DNA of 64,000 bases from Halopseudomonas bauzanensis (GTDB lineage Bacteria; Pseudomonadota; Gammaproteobacteria; Pseudomonadales; Pseudomonadaceae), in the NCBI RefSeq assembly GCF_900114735.1, contig NZ_FOUA01000005.1, positions 1-64,000 on the forward strand. Direction: 5' to 3'. Positions within the stretch are counted from its first letter, which is position 1; each line of letters opens with the position of its first letter. The notes under the pieces are model-generated. The model was not told the origin of the DNA and searched no databases. It saw only the letters and a program-made list of their open reading frames with translations. Below are positions 8,202 to 17,051 of the stretch, piece by piece. Both the position numbers and the translations under genes were made by a program.

Positions 8202-9735
8202 AACGGCCCAGACGCAGCAGATTCCACCACCGACGCGACGCGACTGGATCGCCATTCTCAGCGCCATCCTTGGCGCCTTCATGGCTATTCTGGATATCCA
8301 GATCATCAACTCGTCGCTCAAGGACATCCAGGGCGCGCTATCGGCCACCATTGAAGAAGGCTCGTGGATCTCGACCTCCTATCTGGTTGCCGAGATCATC
8401 ATCATTCCGCTGGCGGCCTGGCTGGCCATGGTCATGTCACCGCGGCGCTTTGCCGTGGCCATTTCCATTACCTTCGTGATCGCTTCGCTGCTGTGTTCGA
8501 TGGCCTGGAACCTGGAAAGCATGATCGTGTTTCGGGTGTTGCAGGGATTGGCAGGCGGCGCGCTGATTCCCTTCGCATTCTCCCTGGTACTCACCAAGCT
8601 GCCGCTGGATGTGCGCCCCAAGGGCATGGCACTGTTCGCCATCACCGCCACCTTCGCCCCTTCCATCGGCCCGACCATCGGCGGCTGGCTGACAGAAAAT
8701 TACGGTTGGGAATTCATCTTCTACATCAACATCGTCCCCGGCGTGTTGATGACCCTCGGCCTGCTGTACGGGCTGGACAAGAGCGAGCCGCGCTGGGAGT
8801 TGCTGAAAAAAGGCGACTATGCCGGCATCCTGAGCATGGCCATCGGCCTGGGCTGCCTGCAGGTCTTTCTGGAAGAGGGCCAGCGTGAGGACTGGTTCGA
8901 GTCGGCCGAGATCACCTGGCTGGCCAGCATCGCTTTCGTCAGCCTGGTGATTTTCATCATTCTGCAGCTGTCGCGCGACAATCATCTGGTCAACCTGCGG
9001 CTGTTCAAGGAGCGCAACTTCCTACTTGGCAGCCTGGCCAACATCGGCCTCGGGGTGGGGTTGTACGGCACCGTGTTCATTCTGCCGCTGTACCTGGCGC
9101 AGATTCAGGATTACAACGCCTTGCAAATCGGCCAGGTGATCATGTGGATGGGGTTGCCGCAACTGCTGCTGATTCCGCTGGTGCCGGTCATGATGCGCTA
9201 TATCGATCCGCGGTTGATCTGTGCGCTCGGCCTGGCACTGTTCGGCCTCGGCAGCTTTCTCAGCGGCTCGCTCAACCTGGACTTTGCCGGGGATCAGTTC
9301 ATTGCCATCCAGATCATCCGCGCCTGCGGGCAGCCCATGGTGCTGGTGCCGCTGTCGATCATTGCCACGGCGATGTTGCCGCCGTCCCAGGCCGGCTCGG
9401 CTTCCAGCCTGTACAATATTCTGCGCAATCTCGGCGGCGCCATCGGTATTGCGGCGCTGGCTACCATTCTCGATAGCCGGGCTGCACATTATTTCGAGAT
9501 TCTGCGCAGTCACGTCAGCCTCGGCAATCCGGCAGCAGCCGAGCGCCTGGCGCTGCTCGGTGAGCAACTGGGCAGCTCCGAGGCGGCGCTGCGCATGCTA
9601 GATGCGCAGGTGCGCGAACAGGCGCAGATCATGGCCTATAACGACGCCTTCCATCTGATCGGCATCATGCTGGCCTGCTCGGTGCTGTGCATCATGTTGA
9701 CCAAGGCATTGCCGAAGGCGCTGGGCAAACCCTGA
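8194..9735 (+). CDS. DHA2-family MFS drug:proton antiporter (EmrB-like)
   Basis: A 513-residue inner-membrane protein with about 14 predicted membrane helices, typical of the EmrB/QacA (DHA2) group. The motif near GPTIGGWLTENYGWEFIFYI is the conserved antiporter motif C and following loop, and helix 1 carries the AFMAILDIQIINSSL signature. The start is GTG at 8194, overlapping the stop of the adaptor gene by eight bases, which implies translational coupling. Together the two should export toxic organic compounds using the proton gradient. A REP hairpin follows the gene. Confidence 0.9.
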   Translation: MTETAQTQQIPPPTRRDWIAILSAILGAFMAILDIQIINSSLKDIQGALSATIEEGSWISTSYLVAEIIIIPLAAWLAMVMSPRRFAVAISITFVIASLLCSMAWNLESMIVFRVLQGLAGGALIPFAFSLVLTKLPLDVRPKGMALFAITATFAPSIGPTIGGWLTENYGWEFIFYINIVPGVLMTLGLLYGLDKSEPRWELLKKGDYAGILSMAIGLGCLQVFLEEGQREDWFESAEITWLASIAFVSLVIFIILQLSRDNHLVNLRLFKERNFLLGSLANIGLGVGLYGTVFILPLYLAQIQDYNALQIGQVIMWMGLPQLLLIPLVPVMMRYIDPRLICALGLALFGLGSFLSGSLNLDFAGDQFIAIQIIRACGQPMVLVPLSIIATAMLPPSQAGSASSLYNILRNLGGAIGIAALATILDSRAAHYFEILRSHVSLGNPAAAERLALLGEQLGSSEAALRMLDAQVREQAQIMAYNDAFHLIGIMLACSVLCIMLTKALPKALGKP

Positions 9736-9764
9736 AAGCCTCAGGCGCCCTTGCGAGATTCCTG

Positions 9765-9792
9765 TGTGGGAGCGGCCTTGGCCGCTCCCACA
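9765..9792. repeat. REP-type palindrome (GTGGGAGCGGCC family)
   Basis: A perfect 28-base palindrome with 13-base arms TGTGGGAGCGGCC and a two-base centre. The same unit recurs at 49445-49472, and a diverged form at 47312-47389. Such extragenic palindromes are common in Pseudomonas, and this one may also stop or protect the efflux mRNA. Confidence 0.85.
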
Positions 9793-9897
9793 ATAAAAAC
9801 CTTGTTCGCTGCAGACGCTCACCCTCCTCTCTGGCATTCGCTCAACCGGATCGGTAGCATGCAAGGCATGTAAAAAATATCACACAAGGTGCGCAGC

Positions 9898-11181
9898 ATG
9901 AGCCATACGCCTTATCCGGATTCCTATTACGCCGCTTCCGCCAATCCCGCGCCCGACCGGCCTGCCCTGCAGGGCGACCATGAGACCGATGTATGCGTGA
10001 TCGGCGCGGGCTATACCGGCATTTCCACGGCGCTGTTCCTGCTGGAACAGGGTTTTCGGGTCACGGTATTGGAAGCTGCGCGAGTCGGATTCGGTGCTTC
10101 GGGGCGCAATGGCGGTCAGATCGTCAATAGTTATAGTCGCGATCTGGATGTGATCGAAAAGCAGGTTGGCCCGCAGCAGGCCAGACTGTTGGGCGAAATG
10201 GCCTTCGAGGGTGGACGTATCATCCGCGAGCGGGTCCAGCGTTACGCCATCGATTGCGATCTCAAAGACGGTGGTGTATTTGCCGCCATCAACGCCAAAC
10301 AGCTGCGCCACCTGGAGCAGCAGAAAGCGCTGTGGGAGCGCTATGGTCACACCCAGCTGGAGTTGCTCGATGACCGGGGGATCCGCAGCGTGGTCGGCAC
10401 CGAGCGTTACGTGGGCGGTATGCTGGACCGCAGCGGTGGACACATCCACCCACTGAATCTGGTGCTCGGCGAAGCCGCGGCGGTGGAATCGCTGGGCGGC
10501 ATCATCCATGAACAATCGCCGGTAGTGAAGGTACAGCAAGGGGCGATGCCTGTGGTTTTTACGGCACAGGGCCAGGTCCGCGCCCGCTTCGTCGTGGTCG
10601 CCGGCAATGCCTACCTCGGCGACCTGCTGGCGCCGCTGGCGGCCAAATCCATGCCCTGCGGCAGCCAGGTGATCGCCACCGAACCCCTGGGCGAGGAGAT
10701 GGCACGTCGGCTATTGCCCCAGGACTACTGTGTGGAGGACTGCAATTACCTGCTGGACTACTATCGCCTGTCCGCTGACCGGCGTCTGATCTTTGGCGGC
10801 GGCGTGGTCTACGGTGCGCGCGATCCGGCCAATATCGAGGCGCTGATCCGGCCCAACCTGCTGCGTACCTTCCCCGCCTTGCGCGATGTGAAGATCGATT
10901 ATGCCTGGACCGGCAATTTCCTGCTGACCCTGTCGCGGCTACCGCAAGTGGGTCGGTTGGGAGATAACATCTACTATTCCCAGGGCTGCAGCGGCCACGG
11001 TGTGACCTACACCCATGTTGCCGGCAAGGTACTGGCCGAGGCGATTCGCGGCCAGGCCGAACGCTTCGATGCCTTCGCCGCATTGCCCCATTACCCCTTC
11101 CCTGGCGGCCGTCTGTTCCGGGTGCCGTTCACCGCACTGGGCGCCTGGTATTACCAATTGCGGGATCGCTTCGGTGGTTGA
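9898..11181 (+). CDS. FAD-dependent amine oxidoreductase, PuuB/PauB-like
   Basis: A 427-residue DAO-fold flavoprotein. The FAD-binding motif VIGAGYTG is at residues 34-41, followed by the GASGRNGGQI signature shared with gamma-glutamylputrescine oxidase (PuuB) and Pseudomonas glutamyl-polyamine oxidases (PauB). The C-terminal segment YSQGCSGHGVTYTHVAGK contacts FAD in this family. It probably oxidises a gamma-glutamylated amine or related substrate in the cytoplasm, giving an aldehyde and hydrogen peroxide. I use the ATG at 9898, which has AAGG nine bases upstream, rather than the GTG nine bases earlier. No polyamine genes flank it, so the substrate is uncertain. Confidence 0.82.
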   Translation: MSHTPYPDSYYAASANPAPDRPALQGDHETDVCVIGAGYTGISTALFLLEQGFRVTVLEAARVGFGASGRNGGQIVNSYSRDLDVIEKQVGPQQARLLGEMAFEGGRIIRERVQRYAIDCDLKDGGVFAAINAKQLRHLEQQKALWERYGHTQLELLDDRGIRSVVGTERYVGGMLDRSGGHIHPLNLVLGEAAAVESLGGIIHEQSPVVKVQQGAMPVVFTAQGQVRARFVVVAGNAYLGDLLAPLAAKSMPCGSQVIATEPLGEEMARRLLPQDYCVEDCNYLLDYYRLSADRRLIFGGGVVYGARDPANIEALIRPNLLRTFPALRDVKIDYAWTGNFLLTLSRLPQVGRLGDNIYYSQGCSGHGVTYTHVAGKVLAEAIRGQAERFDAFAALPHYPFPGGRLFRVPFTALGAWYYQLRDRFGG

Positions 11182-11272
11182 GGTCGGAACCCGCAGGGTA
11201 TTATGGCGGTCATAGAGGTGTTGCAAGGGTTTACCAAGAAAAACCAAGAGCCAATCCAAGGAGTAGTCCCCC

Positions 11273-11677
11273 ATGAAGCATACTTCCGCCACCCGACGCT
11301 ATCTGTCCATCATGATGGCCGCCCTGTTCATGTTCACCAGCATGGCCAGCATCCACGCCCAGGCCTCCATGGTCGGTACCCATGAGGTGATTGCCTCCGA
11401 ACAGCTCAGTGTCGATCGCGACCAGCTCAAGTCCATGCTCGATGATGAAGCCGTGCAAGACAAGCTTGCCAGCATGGGGGTTTCTCCCGATCAGGTCGAA
11501 CAGCGCATCAACAGCCTGACCGCCGAGGAGCTGGCCTATTTCAATACCCAGCTGGATGAAGCACCCGCCGGTGCCGGTGTGCTGGGAGTGATCGTTCTGT
11601 TCCTGGTCATCTTCATCATCACCGACATGCTCTGCGCCACCAACGTCTTCCGCTTCGTCAACTGCATCAACCGTTAA
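11273..11677 (+). CDS. PA2779-family exported membrane protein
   Basis: A 134-residue protein of the uncharacterised family typified by P. aeruginosa PA2779. Residues 1-31 form a Sec signal (ending SIHAQA), residues 40-95 a small acidic soluble region, and residues 99-122 (GVLGVIVLFLVIFIITDML) a C-terminal membrane helix followed by a short tail with two cysteines. It should sit in the inner membrane with its acidic domain in the periplasm. It has a strong ribosome site (AAGGAG) and is followed three bases later by the C39-like lipoprotein gene, with which it is probably co-translated and co-functional. The role is unknown. Confidence 0.78.
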   Translation: MKHTSATRRYLSIMMAALFMFTSMASIHAQASMVGTHEVIASEQLSVDRDQLKSMLDDEAVQDKLASMGVSPDQVEQRINSLTAEELAYFNTQLDEAPAGAGVLGVIVLFLVIFIITDMLCATNVFRFVNCINR

Positions 11678-11680
11678 CCG

Positions 11681-12604
11681 GTGCGTTTCCTACGCATTGC
11701 CGCTCTGCTCGGGCTGACAGCACTGCTGTCAGCCTGCGCCGGGCGCGCTCCCGTCATGCCTGACCCCGCCGACCTGGCTGAATTCCCCAACCGAGTGGTA
11801 TTGGACAACGTGCCTTTCCACGCCCAAGACGCCTACCAATGCGGACCAGCCTCCCTGGCGATGGTATTGAACTACCGTGATATCGCTGCCACCCCGGACG
11901 AGTTGAAAGACCGCGTTTACCTGCCCGAGCGCAATGGGACATTGCAAGTGGAAATGGTCTCCGCCGCCCGTGACCGGGACCTGCTGGTCTACCCGCTGGA
12001 AAAGCAGCTCGAGGCTATTCTCAGCGAATTGAATGCGGGCAACCCCGTATTGGTCATGCAGAATCTGGCCTTCAACTGGTATCCGCAGTGGCATTACGCT
12101 GTTGTCATCGGCTACGACCTTGCTGCCGAAGAGATGATCGTGCACAGCGGCCTGAACGCTGCCCAGAGGGAACCCTTCCAGGTGTTCATGCGCACCTGGG
12201 ATCGGGCCGACCGCTGGGCCAGGGTAATGCTCCCGCCCGGTGAATTACCCGCCACGGCCAAACCGCTCACTTACCTGAAGGCCGCCAGTGACCTGGAACA
12301 GACCGGTCGCCTACAGAGCGCGCTGCGTTCCTATCAGCGAGCCGTGGCTGAGTGGCCAGAGCAACCGGCTGCGCGCCTGGGTCTGGGTAATACCCATTGG
12401 GCTCTCAACGACAGGCAGGTTGCCTTGGAGCAGTTCCAGCGCCTGGTGAATGACTTCCCCGACTTTCAACCCGGCTGGAATAATCTGGCCACGGGCCTCG
12501 AAACCCTGGGCTGTACGAGCCAAGCCAAACAAGCCCGCCAGTGCAGCGAGCAACTTGACAAGCCCGCGTCATGCACCAACTTGAAGTGCGCAGCAAGCAA
12601 TTAA
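11681..12604 (+). CDS. PA2778-family C39-like cysteine peptidase lipoprotein with TPR domain
   Basis: A 307-residue predicted lipoprotein: signal peptide with lipobox LSAC (Cys19), a peptidase C39-like papain fold (residues about 40-185) with AYQCGPASL placing the nucleophile at Cys54 and QWHYAVVIGYD placing His138, then tetratricopeptide repeats from about 195 to 275. C39 domains usually cleave double-glycine leaders inside ABC exporters; this one is instead a stand-alone, probably periplasmic lipoprotein. It starts with GTG three bases after the PA2779-like gene. The usual catalytic Asp-Pro is replaced by HSGLN near residue 155, so activity is not certain. Confidence 0.78.
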   Translation: MRFLRIAALLGLTALLSACAGRAPVMPDPADLAEFPNRVVLDNVPFHAQDAYQCGPASLAMVLNYRDIAATPDELKDRVYLPERNGTLQVEMVSAARDRDLLVYPLEKQLEAILSELNAGNPVLVMQNLAFNWYPQWHYAVVIGYDLAAEEMIVHSGLNAAQREPFQVFMRTWDRADRWARVMLPPGELPATAKPLTYLKAASDLEQTGRLQSALRSYQRAVAEWPEQPAARLGLGNTHWALNDRQVALEQFQRLVNDFPDFQPGWNNLATGLETLGCTSQAKQARQCSEQLDKPASCTNLKCAASN

Positions 12605-13011
12605 TCCGAAACTTGTGAGCCATTTCAAAACAACACACCCACAACTAACTAAAAACCTGAAAACACTCTCGCAAATTGAATAGCCGCCACTTAAACGGCG
12701 GCTAATTCAATAACCCATTCGTAGTAAATCCTGACTGACTCTTGCGCAGCAATGCCTGCATACACCCGTCTACGACGCGGTTCACACTGTGATGCATGAG
12801 GCGACTTAATTGCCTATAAAGTAGATCAGGTCACATTATCCGCCTTGAACCACAGCCTGCCGATCAATAGGATACGAGCCGTATTTCGAGGGGGTGCGCA
12901 ACTTACTGCACAACTCACCTGCGCAACTTCTTGCGCACTTTGTATATCTGCCTGAACACTCTTTCTGGCTGGCGACGGAACTCATCTATTTATCAGGGAT
13001 TGATGTGAAAC
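12605..13011 (+). promoter_or_regulatory. Upstream region of the T6SS operon
   Basis: 407 bases without a gene. A hairpin at 12676-12710 (TTGAATAGCCGCC with its complement, one bulge) may end the upstream transcript, though no strong T run follows. Nearer tssA, GTGCGCAA (12894-12901) and TTGCGCAC (12931-12938) form an inverted repeat, and TGCGCAACTT occurs twice in direct orientation (12895-12904, 12920-12929). These are candidate regulator sites. I could not find a convincing sigma-54 -24/-12 pair or a Fur box. Confidence 0.5.
12676..12710 (+). terminator. Terminator-like hairpin after the PA2778-type gene
   Basis: Arms TTGAATAGCCGCC and GGCGGCTAATTCAA pair with a single bulged base and an 8-base loop. 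The following TAACCC is a poor U tract, so it may be a weak terminator or an mRNA end-protecting stem. Confidence 0.5.
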
Positions 13012-14583
13012 ATGCTGGATGAAAATTACATCAATTTAATGGAGACGCCGATCGCCGCGGACAATTTCGCCGGTGAGGACGCTCGCTATACGTCCGAATT
13101 CGACAGTCTGGAAGAGGAGCTGGCCAAGGACACGTCCGTCCATCGCACCACGGGTACCGACTGGGCAATCGTCCGGGAACGCGCCGAGCAGTTGCTGCAG
13201 ACCCAGTCCAAGGATCTGCGCGTCGCCTGCTGGCTGATCTGGAGCCTGTATCACACCGAAAGCATCGCCGGCCTGGCAGCCGGCCTGGGCATGCTGCGCC
13301 ATGCCTGCATCGAGCATTGGCAAACGTTGCACCCGCAGCGCACCCGCACCCGAACCGCAGCCATAAGCTGGCTGTGCACGCGCCTGGAGCAGGTGCTCGG
13401 CGAGCAGACACCCGACGCCGCGCAGATGGCATTGTTCAGCAGCATCGCGGGTGATCTGCGCGAACTCGATACCTTGTTTGCTGCGCATCTTCAGGATGCC
13501 CCCCCACTCGCGCCGCTTTATCGTCGGGTCGAAGAATTGCTGAAACGCGTCGAAGCGAACCCACAGCCCGCCGCGGCGACGCCAGCGTCGGTACCGCCAG
13601 CTAGCCAGCCACTGCCTCCGGCCACACACGCTTTCGCAACCACTGACGCGCCCATTGTCGATAGCCGCGATGCCCACCGCAGCCTGCGCGTTCTGCAGGA
13701 CCAGGCTCGTTCTCTGACCAGCTGGTGGCAGCACCAGAACCCCGGCGACGTCCGCGCGGTACGACTTGCCCGCACACTGTTGTGGCTGCCCATCGACGGC
13801 CTGCCGGAGCATGATGCCGACCATGTCACCAGCCTGCGCAACCTGCCAGCCGATCGTCTCAAGGCCTTTCAGGAGCGCTTCAACCAGGGGCAGTATCAAA
13901 GCCTGTTCAGCGAAGTCGAAGCCAGCCTCAATCGTGCCCCCTTCTGGTTGAGCGGCCAGTATCTTGCCTGGCGCTGTCTGGAAGCGTTGGGTGCCCAGCC
14001 GGCCATGCAGGAAGTCGAAAACCAGCTTCGTCACTTGCTGAGCCGTCTGCCGGGGCTGGAGGAACTGCGCTTTCATGATGGCGAGCCCTTCGCCGACATC
14101 GATACCCGGCAATGGATTGGCAGTCGAATCATCGCGGTCAGCACCACCCCGCAGATCACTGGCTGCCAGACCACCAGCGAGGCTGGCGCGCCCTGGGATA
14201 TAGCCCTGCAGGAAGCCCTGGACCTGTTAAGAAAGGACGGCCTGCGTCCGGCCATGCAATTGCTGCTGCAAGGTAGCCGGCAGAGCCATGGCGAACGAGC
14301 CCGTTTTCACTGGCAGTTGGCCGAGGCGCGCCTGTGTTACCACGCGCGCCAGCACGACATCGCCTACGCCCGTCTCGATGCGCTGCAGCAAAGGCTCCAG
14401 TGCGCCGAGCTGGACCGCTGGGAACCCAACCTGAACCTGGAGGTACTGCGTCTGTTGCATGCCTGCTGTGAATTGCTGCCGCAGAGTCAGCTTGTGCGTG
14501 ATCGCAGGGAAGAGATCTTCCACCGGCTGTGCCACTTCGATCTCGAAGTGGTACTGAACAAGGCCCTCGGGCCATCAAAGTAG
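13012..14583 (+). CDS. tssA: Type VI secretion protein TssA (HsiA2-like)
   Basis: A 523-residue TssA with the ImpA N-terminal domain in the first 150 residues (VACWLIWSLYHTESIAGLAAG), a Pro/Ala-rich linker (about 185-215) and a C-terminal helical region as in the VasJ/ImpA group. TssA caps the baseplate and the growing end of the sheath during tail assembly in the cytoplasm. It is the first gene of the cluster, as in P. aeruginosa HSI-II. The ATG at 13012 has a poor ribosome site; an in-frame ATG at 13039 is possible. tssB follows 12 bases after the stop. Confidence 0.9.
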   Translation: MLDENYINLMETPIAADNFAGEDARYTSEFDSLEEELAKDTSVHRTTGTDWAIVRERAEQLLQTQSKDLRVACWLIWSLYHTESIAGLAAGLGMLRHACIEHWQTLHPQRTRTRTAAISWLCTRLEQVLGEQTPDAAQMALFSSIAGDLRELDTLFAAHLQDAPPLAPLYRRVEELLKRVEANPQPAAATPASVPPASQPLPPATHAFATTDAPIVDSRDAHRSLRVLQDQARSLTSWWQHQNPGDVRAVRLARTLLWLPIDGLPEHDADHVTSLRNLPADRLKAFQERFNQGQYQSLFSEVEASLNRAPFWLSGQYLAWRCLEALGAQPAMQEVENQLRHLLSRLPGLEELRFHDGEPFADIDTRQWIGSRIIAVSTTPQITGCQTTSEAGAPWDIALQEALDLLRKDGLRPAMQLLLQGSRQSHGERARFHWQLAEARLCYHARQHDIAYARLDALQQRLQCAELDRWEPNLNLEVLRLLHACCELLPQSQLVRDRREEIFHRLCHFDLEVVLNKALGPSK

Positions 14584-14595
14584 CGGAGAAACAGA

Positions 14596-15099
14596 ATGGC
14601 CAAAGAAGGCACAGTAGCACCCAAAGAACGGATCAACGTCACCTTCACCCCCGATACCAACGGCGCGGCGGAGGAGATCGAGCTGCCGCTGAAGCTCATG
14701 GTGCTGGGCGATTTCACCCAGCGCGAGGACGAGCGCAAGATCGAGGATCGCAAGCCAATCGCCATCGACAAGGCCACCTTCGACGAGGTGCTGGCCAAGC
14801 AGGAGCTGAACCTGAGCTTCAACGTGCCCAACCGGCTGCAGGATGACGCGGCCCGGGAAGACCTCGCTGTCAACCTGCAGATCAATTCCATGAAGGACTT
14901 CAATCCCGCCAGCCTGGTCGATCAGGTACCGGAGCTGCGCAAGCTCATGGAGCTGCGCGATGCCCTGGTCGCCCTGAAGGGTCCGCTGGGCAACGCACCG
15001 GCTTTCCGCAAGGCGATCGAAAGCGTGCTCAGCGACGACGACTCCCGGGAGCGTGTACTCGCCGAACTGGGCCTGGCCCAACAACAACCGGACGCCTGA
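14596..15099 (+). CDS. tssB: T6SS contractile sheath small subunit TssB (VipA)
   Basis: A 167-residue protein of the usual TssB length. The family signature KLMVLGDFTQRED lies at about residues 33-46 and the conserved helix FNPASLVDQVPEL near 100-113 is the part that binds TssC. With TssC it polymerises into the sheath that contracts to expel the Hcp tube. It has a good ribosome site (CGGAG) and lies 18 bases before tssC. Confidence 0.97.
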   Translation: MAKEGTVAPKERINVTFTPDTNGAAEEIELPLKLMVLGDFTQREDERKIEDRKPIAIDKATFDEVLAKQELNLSFNVPNRLQDDAAREDLAVNLQINSMKDFNPASLVDQVPELRKLMELRDALVALKGPLGNAPAFRKAIESVLSDDDSRERVLAELGLAQQQPDA

Positions 15100-15117
15100 C
15101 CACACAAGGACGCAAGC

Positions 15118-16596
15118 ATGAGCACCCAGACAACCGCCATCAGCGCACCCAGCGCCAGCGAAGACGCCAGCATTCTCGATCGCATCATCGCCGAGACCCG
15201 CCTGACCCCGGACGATGAAGCCTACGGTATCGCCCGCCGCGGCGTGTCCGCTTTCATCGAGGAGCTGCTGAAGCCCCATAACGACAAGGAGCCGGTCAAG
15301 AAGGCCATGGTCGACCGGATGATCGCCGAGATCGATGCCAAGCTCAGCCAGCAGATGGACGAGATCCTGCACCATGAGCGCTTCCAGGCGCTGGAATCCT
15401 CCTGGCGCGGCCTGAAGCTGCTGGTCGACCGCACCGATTTCCGCGAGAACATCAAGTTCGAGATGATCAATGCCTCCAAGCAGGATCTGCTCGAGGACTT
15501 CGAGGATAGCCCGGAGATTGTCCAGTCCGGCCTGTACAAACATGTCTATACCGCTGAATACGGCCAGTTCGGCGGCCAGCCGGTCGGCGCCCTGATCGCC
15601 AACTATTATTTCGATCCCAGCTCCCAGGACATCAAGACCCTGCAGCACGTCGCCAGCGTCGCCAGTATGTCCCACGCGCCATTCATCGCTTCCGCGGGTC
15701 CGCGTTTCTTCGGTCTGGAAAGCTTCACCGGCCTGCCGGACATCAAGGATCTCAAGGATCATTTCGAAGGCCCGCAGTTTGCCAAGTGGCAGGGCTTTCG
15801 CGAGCGCGAGGATGCACGCTACGTCGGCCTGACACTGCCACGCTTTCTGCTGCGCAATCCCTACGACCCGGAAGACAATCCGGTGAAGAGCTTCGTCTAC
15901 AAGGAGAACGTCGCCAACAGCCACGAGCATTACCTGTGGGGCAACACCGCGTTCACCTTCGCTACCCGCCTGACCGAGAGCTTCGCCAAGTTCCGCTGGT
16001 GCCCGAACATCATCGGCCCGCAGAGCGGCGGGGCGGTCGATGACCTGCCGCTGCATCATTTCGAGAGCATGGGCGAAATCGAAACCAAGATCCCCACCGA
16101 GGTGTTGGTGTCCGATCGCCGCGAGTACGAACTGGCCGATGAAGGTTTCATTGCCCTGACCATGCGCAAGGGCAGCGACAACGCCGCCTTCTTCTCCGCC
16201 AACTCGACGCAGAAAGCCAAGTTCTTCGGCAACTCCGAAGAAGGCAAGGCGGCGGAGCTCAACTACCGGCTCGGTACCCAGTTGCCCTACCTGTTCGTCG
16301 TCAACCGCCTGGCCCATTACCTCAAGGTGCTGCAGCGCGAGCAGATCGGCTCCTGGAAGGAACGCACCGACCTGGAGCTGGAGCTGAACCGTTGGATTCG
16401 CCAGTACGTGGCTGATCAGGACAATCCCAACCCGGAAGTCCGTGGCCGACGCCCGTTGCGCGCGGCGCAGATCAGCGTGGCCGATGTGGAAGGCGAGCCG
16501 GGTTGGTACCGGGTCACCCTCAGCGTGCGTCCGCACTTCAAGTACATGGGGGCGGATTTCACCCTGTCGCTGGTGGGCAAGCTGGACAAGGAGTAA
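15118..16596 (+). CDS. tssC: T6SS contractile sheath large subunit TssC (VipB)
   Basis: A 492-residue TssC, the standard length. Recognisable family segments include the N-terminal helix region ending LSQQMDEILHHERFQALESSWRGL (given here in part for identity as HERFQALESSWRGL), then FIASAGPRFFGL, PRFLLRNPYDPEDNPV and the C-terminal VTLSVRPHFKYMGADFTLSL. It forms hexameric rings with TssB, and its N-terminal helices are unfolded by ClpV for sheath recycling. tssE starts six bases after its stop. Confidence 0.97.
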   Translation: MSTQTTAISAPSASEDASILDRIIAETRLTPDDEAYGIARRGVSAFIEELLKPHNDKEPVKKAMVDRMIAEIDAKLSQQMDEILHHERFQALESSWRGLKLLVDRTDFRENIKFEMINASKQDLLEDFEDSPEIVQSGLYKHVYTAEYGQFGGQPVGALIANYYFDPSSQDIKTLQHVASVASMSHAPFIASAGPRFFGLESFTGLPDIKDLKDHFEGPQFAKWQGFREREDARYVGLTLPRFLLRNPYDPEDNPVKSFVYKENVANSHEHYLWGNTAFTFATRLTESFAKFRWCPNIIGPQSGGAVDDLPLHHFESMGEIETKIPTEVLVSDRREYELADEGFIALTMRKGSDNAAFFSANSTQKAKFFGNSEEGKAAELNYRLGTQLPYLFVVNRLAHYLKVLQREQIGSWKERTDLELELNRWIRQYVADQDNPNPEVRGRRPLRAAQISVADVEGEPGWYRVTLSVRPHFKYMGADFTLSLVGKLDKE

Positions 16597-16602
16597 CGGC
16601 AC

Positions 16603-17007
16603 ATGGGCTACGGCAGTCTGTTCGAGCGTCTGGGCGGCGAAACCGCCAGCCGCGCCGGTTGGGAACTGCAGCGGGCGGCAATGGACTCGGTGGCCAGCCA
16701 CCTGTCCAAGATGCTCAGCACCCGCGCCGGCAGTGTGCTGACCCTGCCGGATTACGGACTGCCGGATCTCAATGACATGCGCCTGTCGCTGCACGATTCG
16801 CTGCAGCAGGCGCGGCTCGCTATCGAACGATTCATCGAGGCCCATGAGCCGCGACTGTCCCAGGTACGGGTAATTGCCCTGCCCCGGGACCACGATCCCT
16901 TGAGTCTGGCTTTCGCCATCGAAGGCCGACTGGAAGTTCAGGATCTCAAGTGCAACGTCAACTTTTCCGCCCGCCTGGATGGCAGCGGCAAGGTCCAGGT
17001 CGCCTAA
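16603..17007 (+). CDS. tssE: T6SS baseplate protein TssE (gp25-like)
   Basis: A 134-residue protein of the GPW/gp25 family (LSKMLSTRAGSVLTLPDYGLPDLND). The segment IERFIEAHEPRLSQVRV carries the conserved EPR motif of gp25 proteins, which is needed for sheath polymerisation on the baseplate. In the HSI-II order it follows tssC directly, with no hcp gene between them. The ribosome site is weak, suggesting coupling to tssC translation. Confidence 0.95.
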   Translation: MGYGSLFERLGGETASRAGWELQRAAMDSVASHLSKMLSTRAGSVLTLPDYGLPDLNDMRLSLHDSLQQARLAIERFIEAHEPRLSQVRVIALPRDHDPLSLAFAIEGRLEVQDLKCNVNFSARLDGSGKVQVA

Positions 17008-17051
17008 AAGCTGTTCTACGGAACGGCTGCAACACTACACAGGGATGCATA

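Noticed and set aside
12880-12925. Possible sigma-54 promoter (GG...GC) before tssA
   Set aside because: The GG and GC elements are 13 bases apart rather than 10, and the TTGC core is missing.
14575-16893. 772-codon open frame on the minus strand
   Set aside because: It is antisense to tssB and tssC, which have clear family motifs; the frame is a codon-usage shadow.
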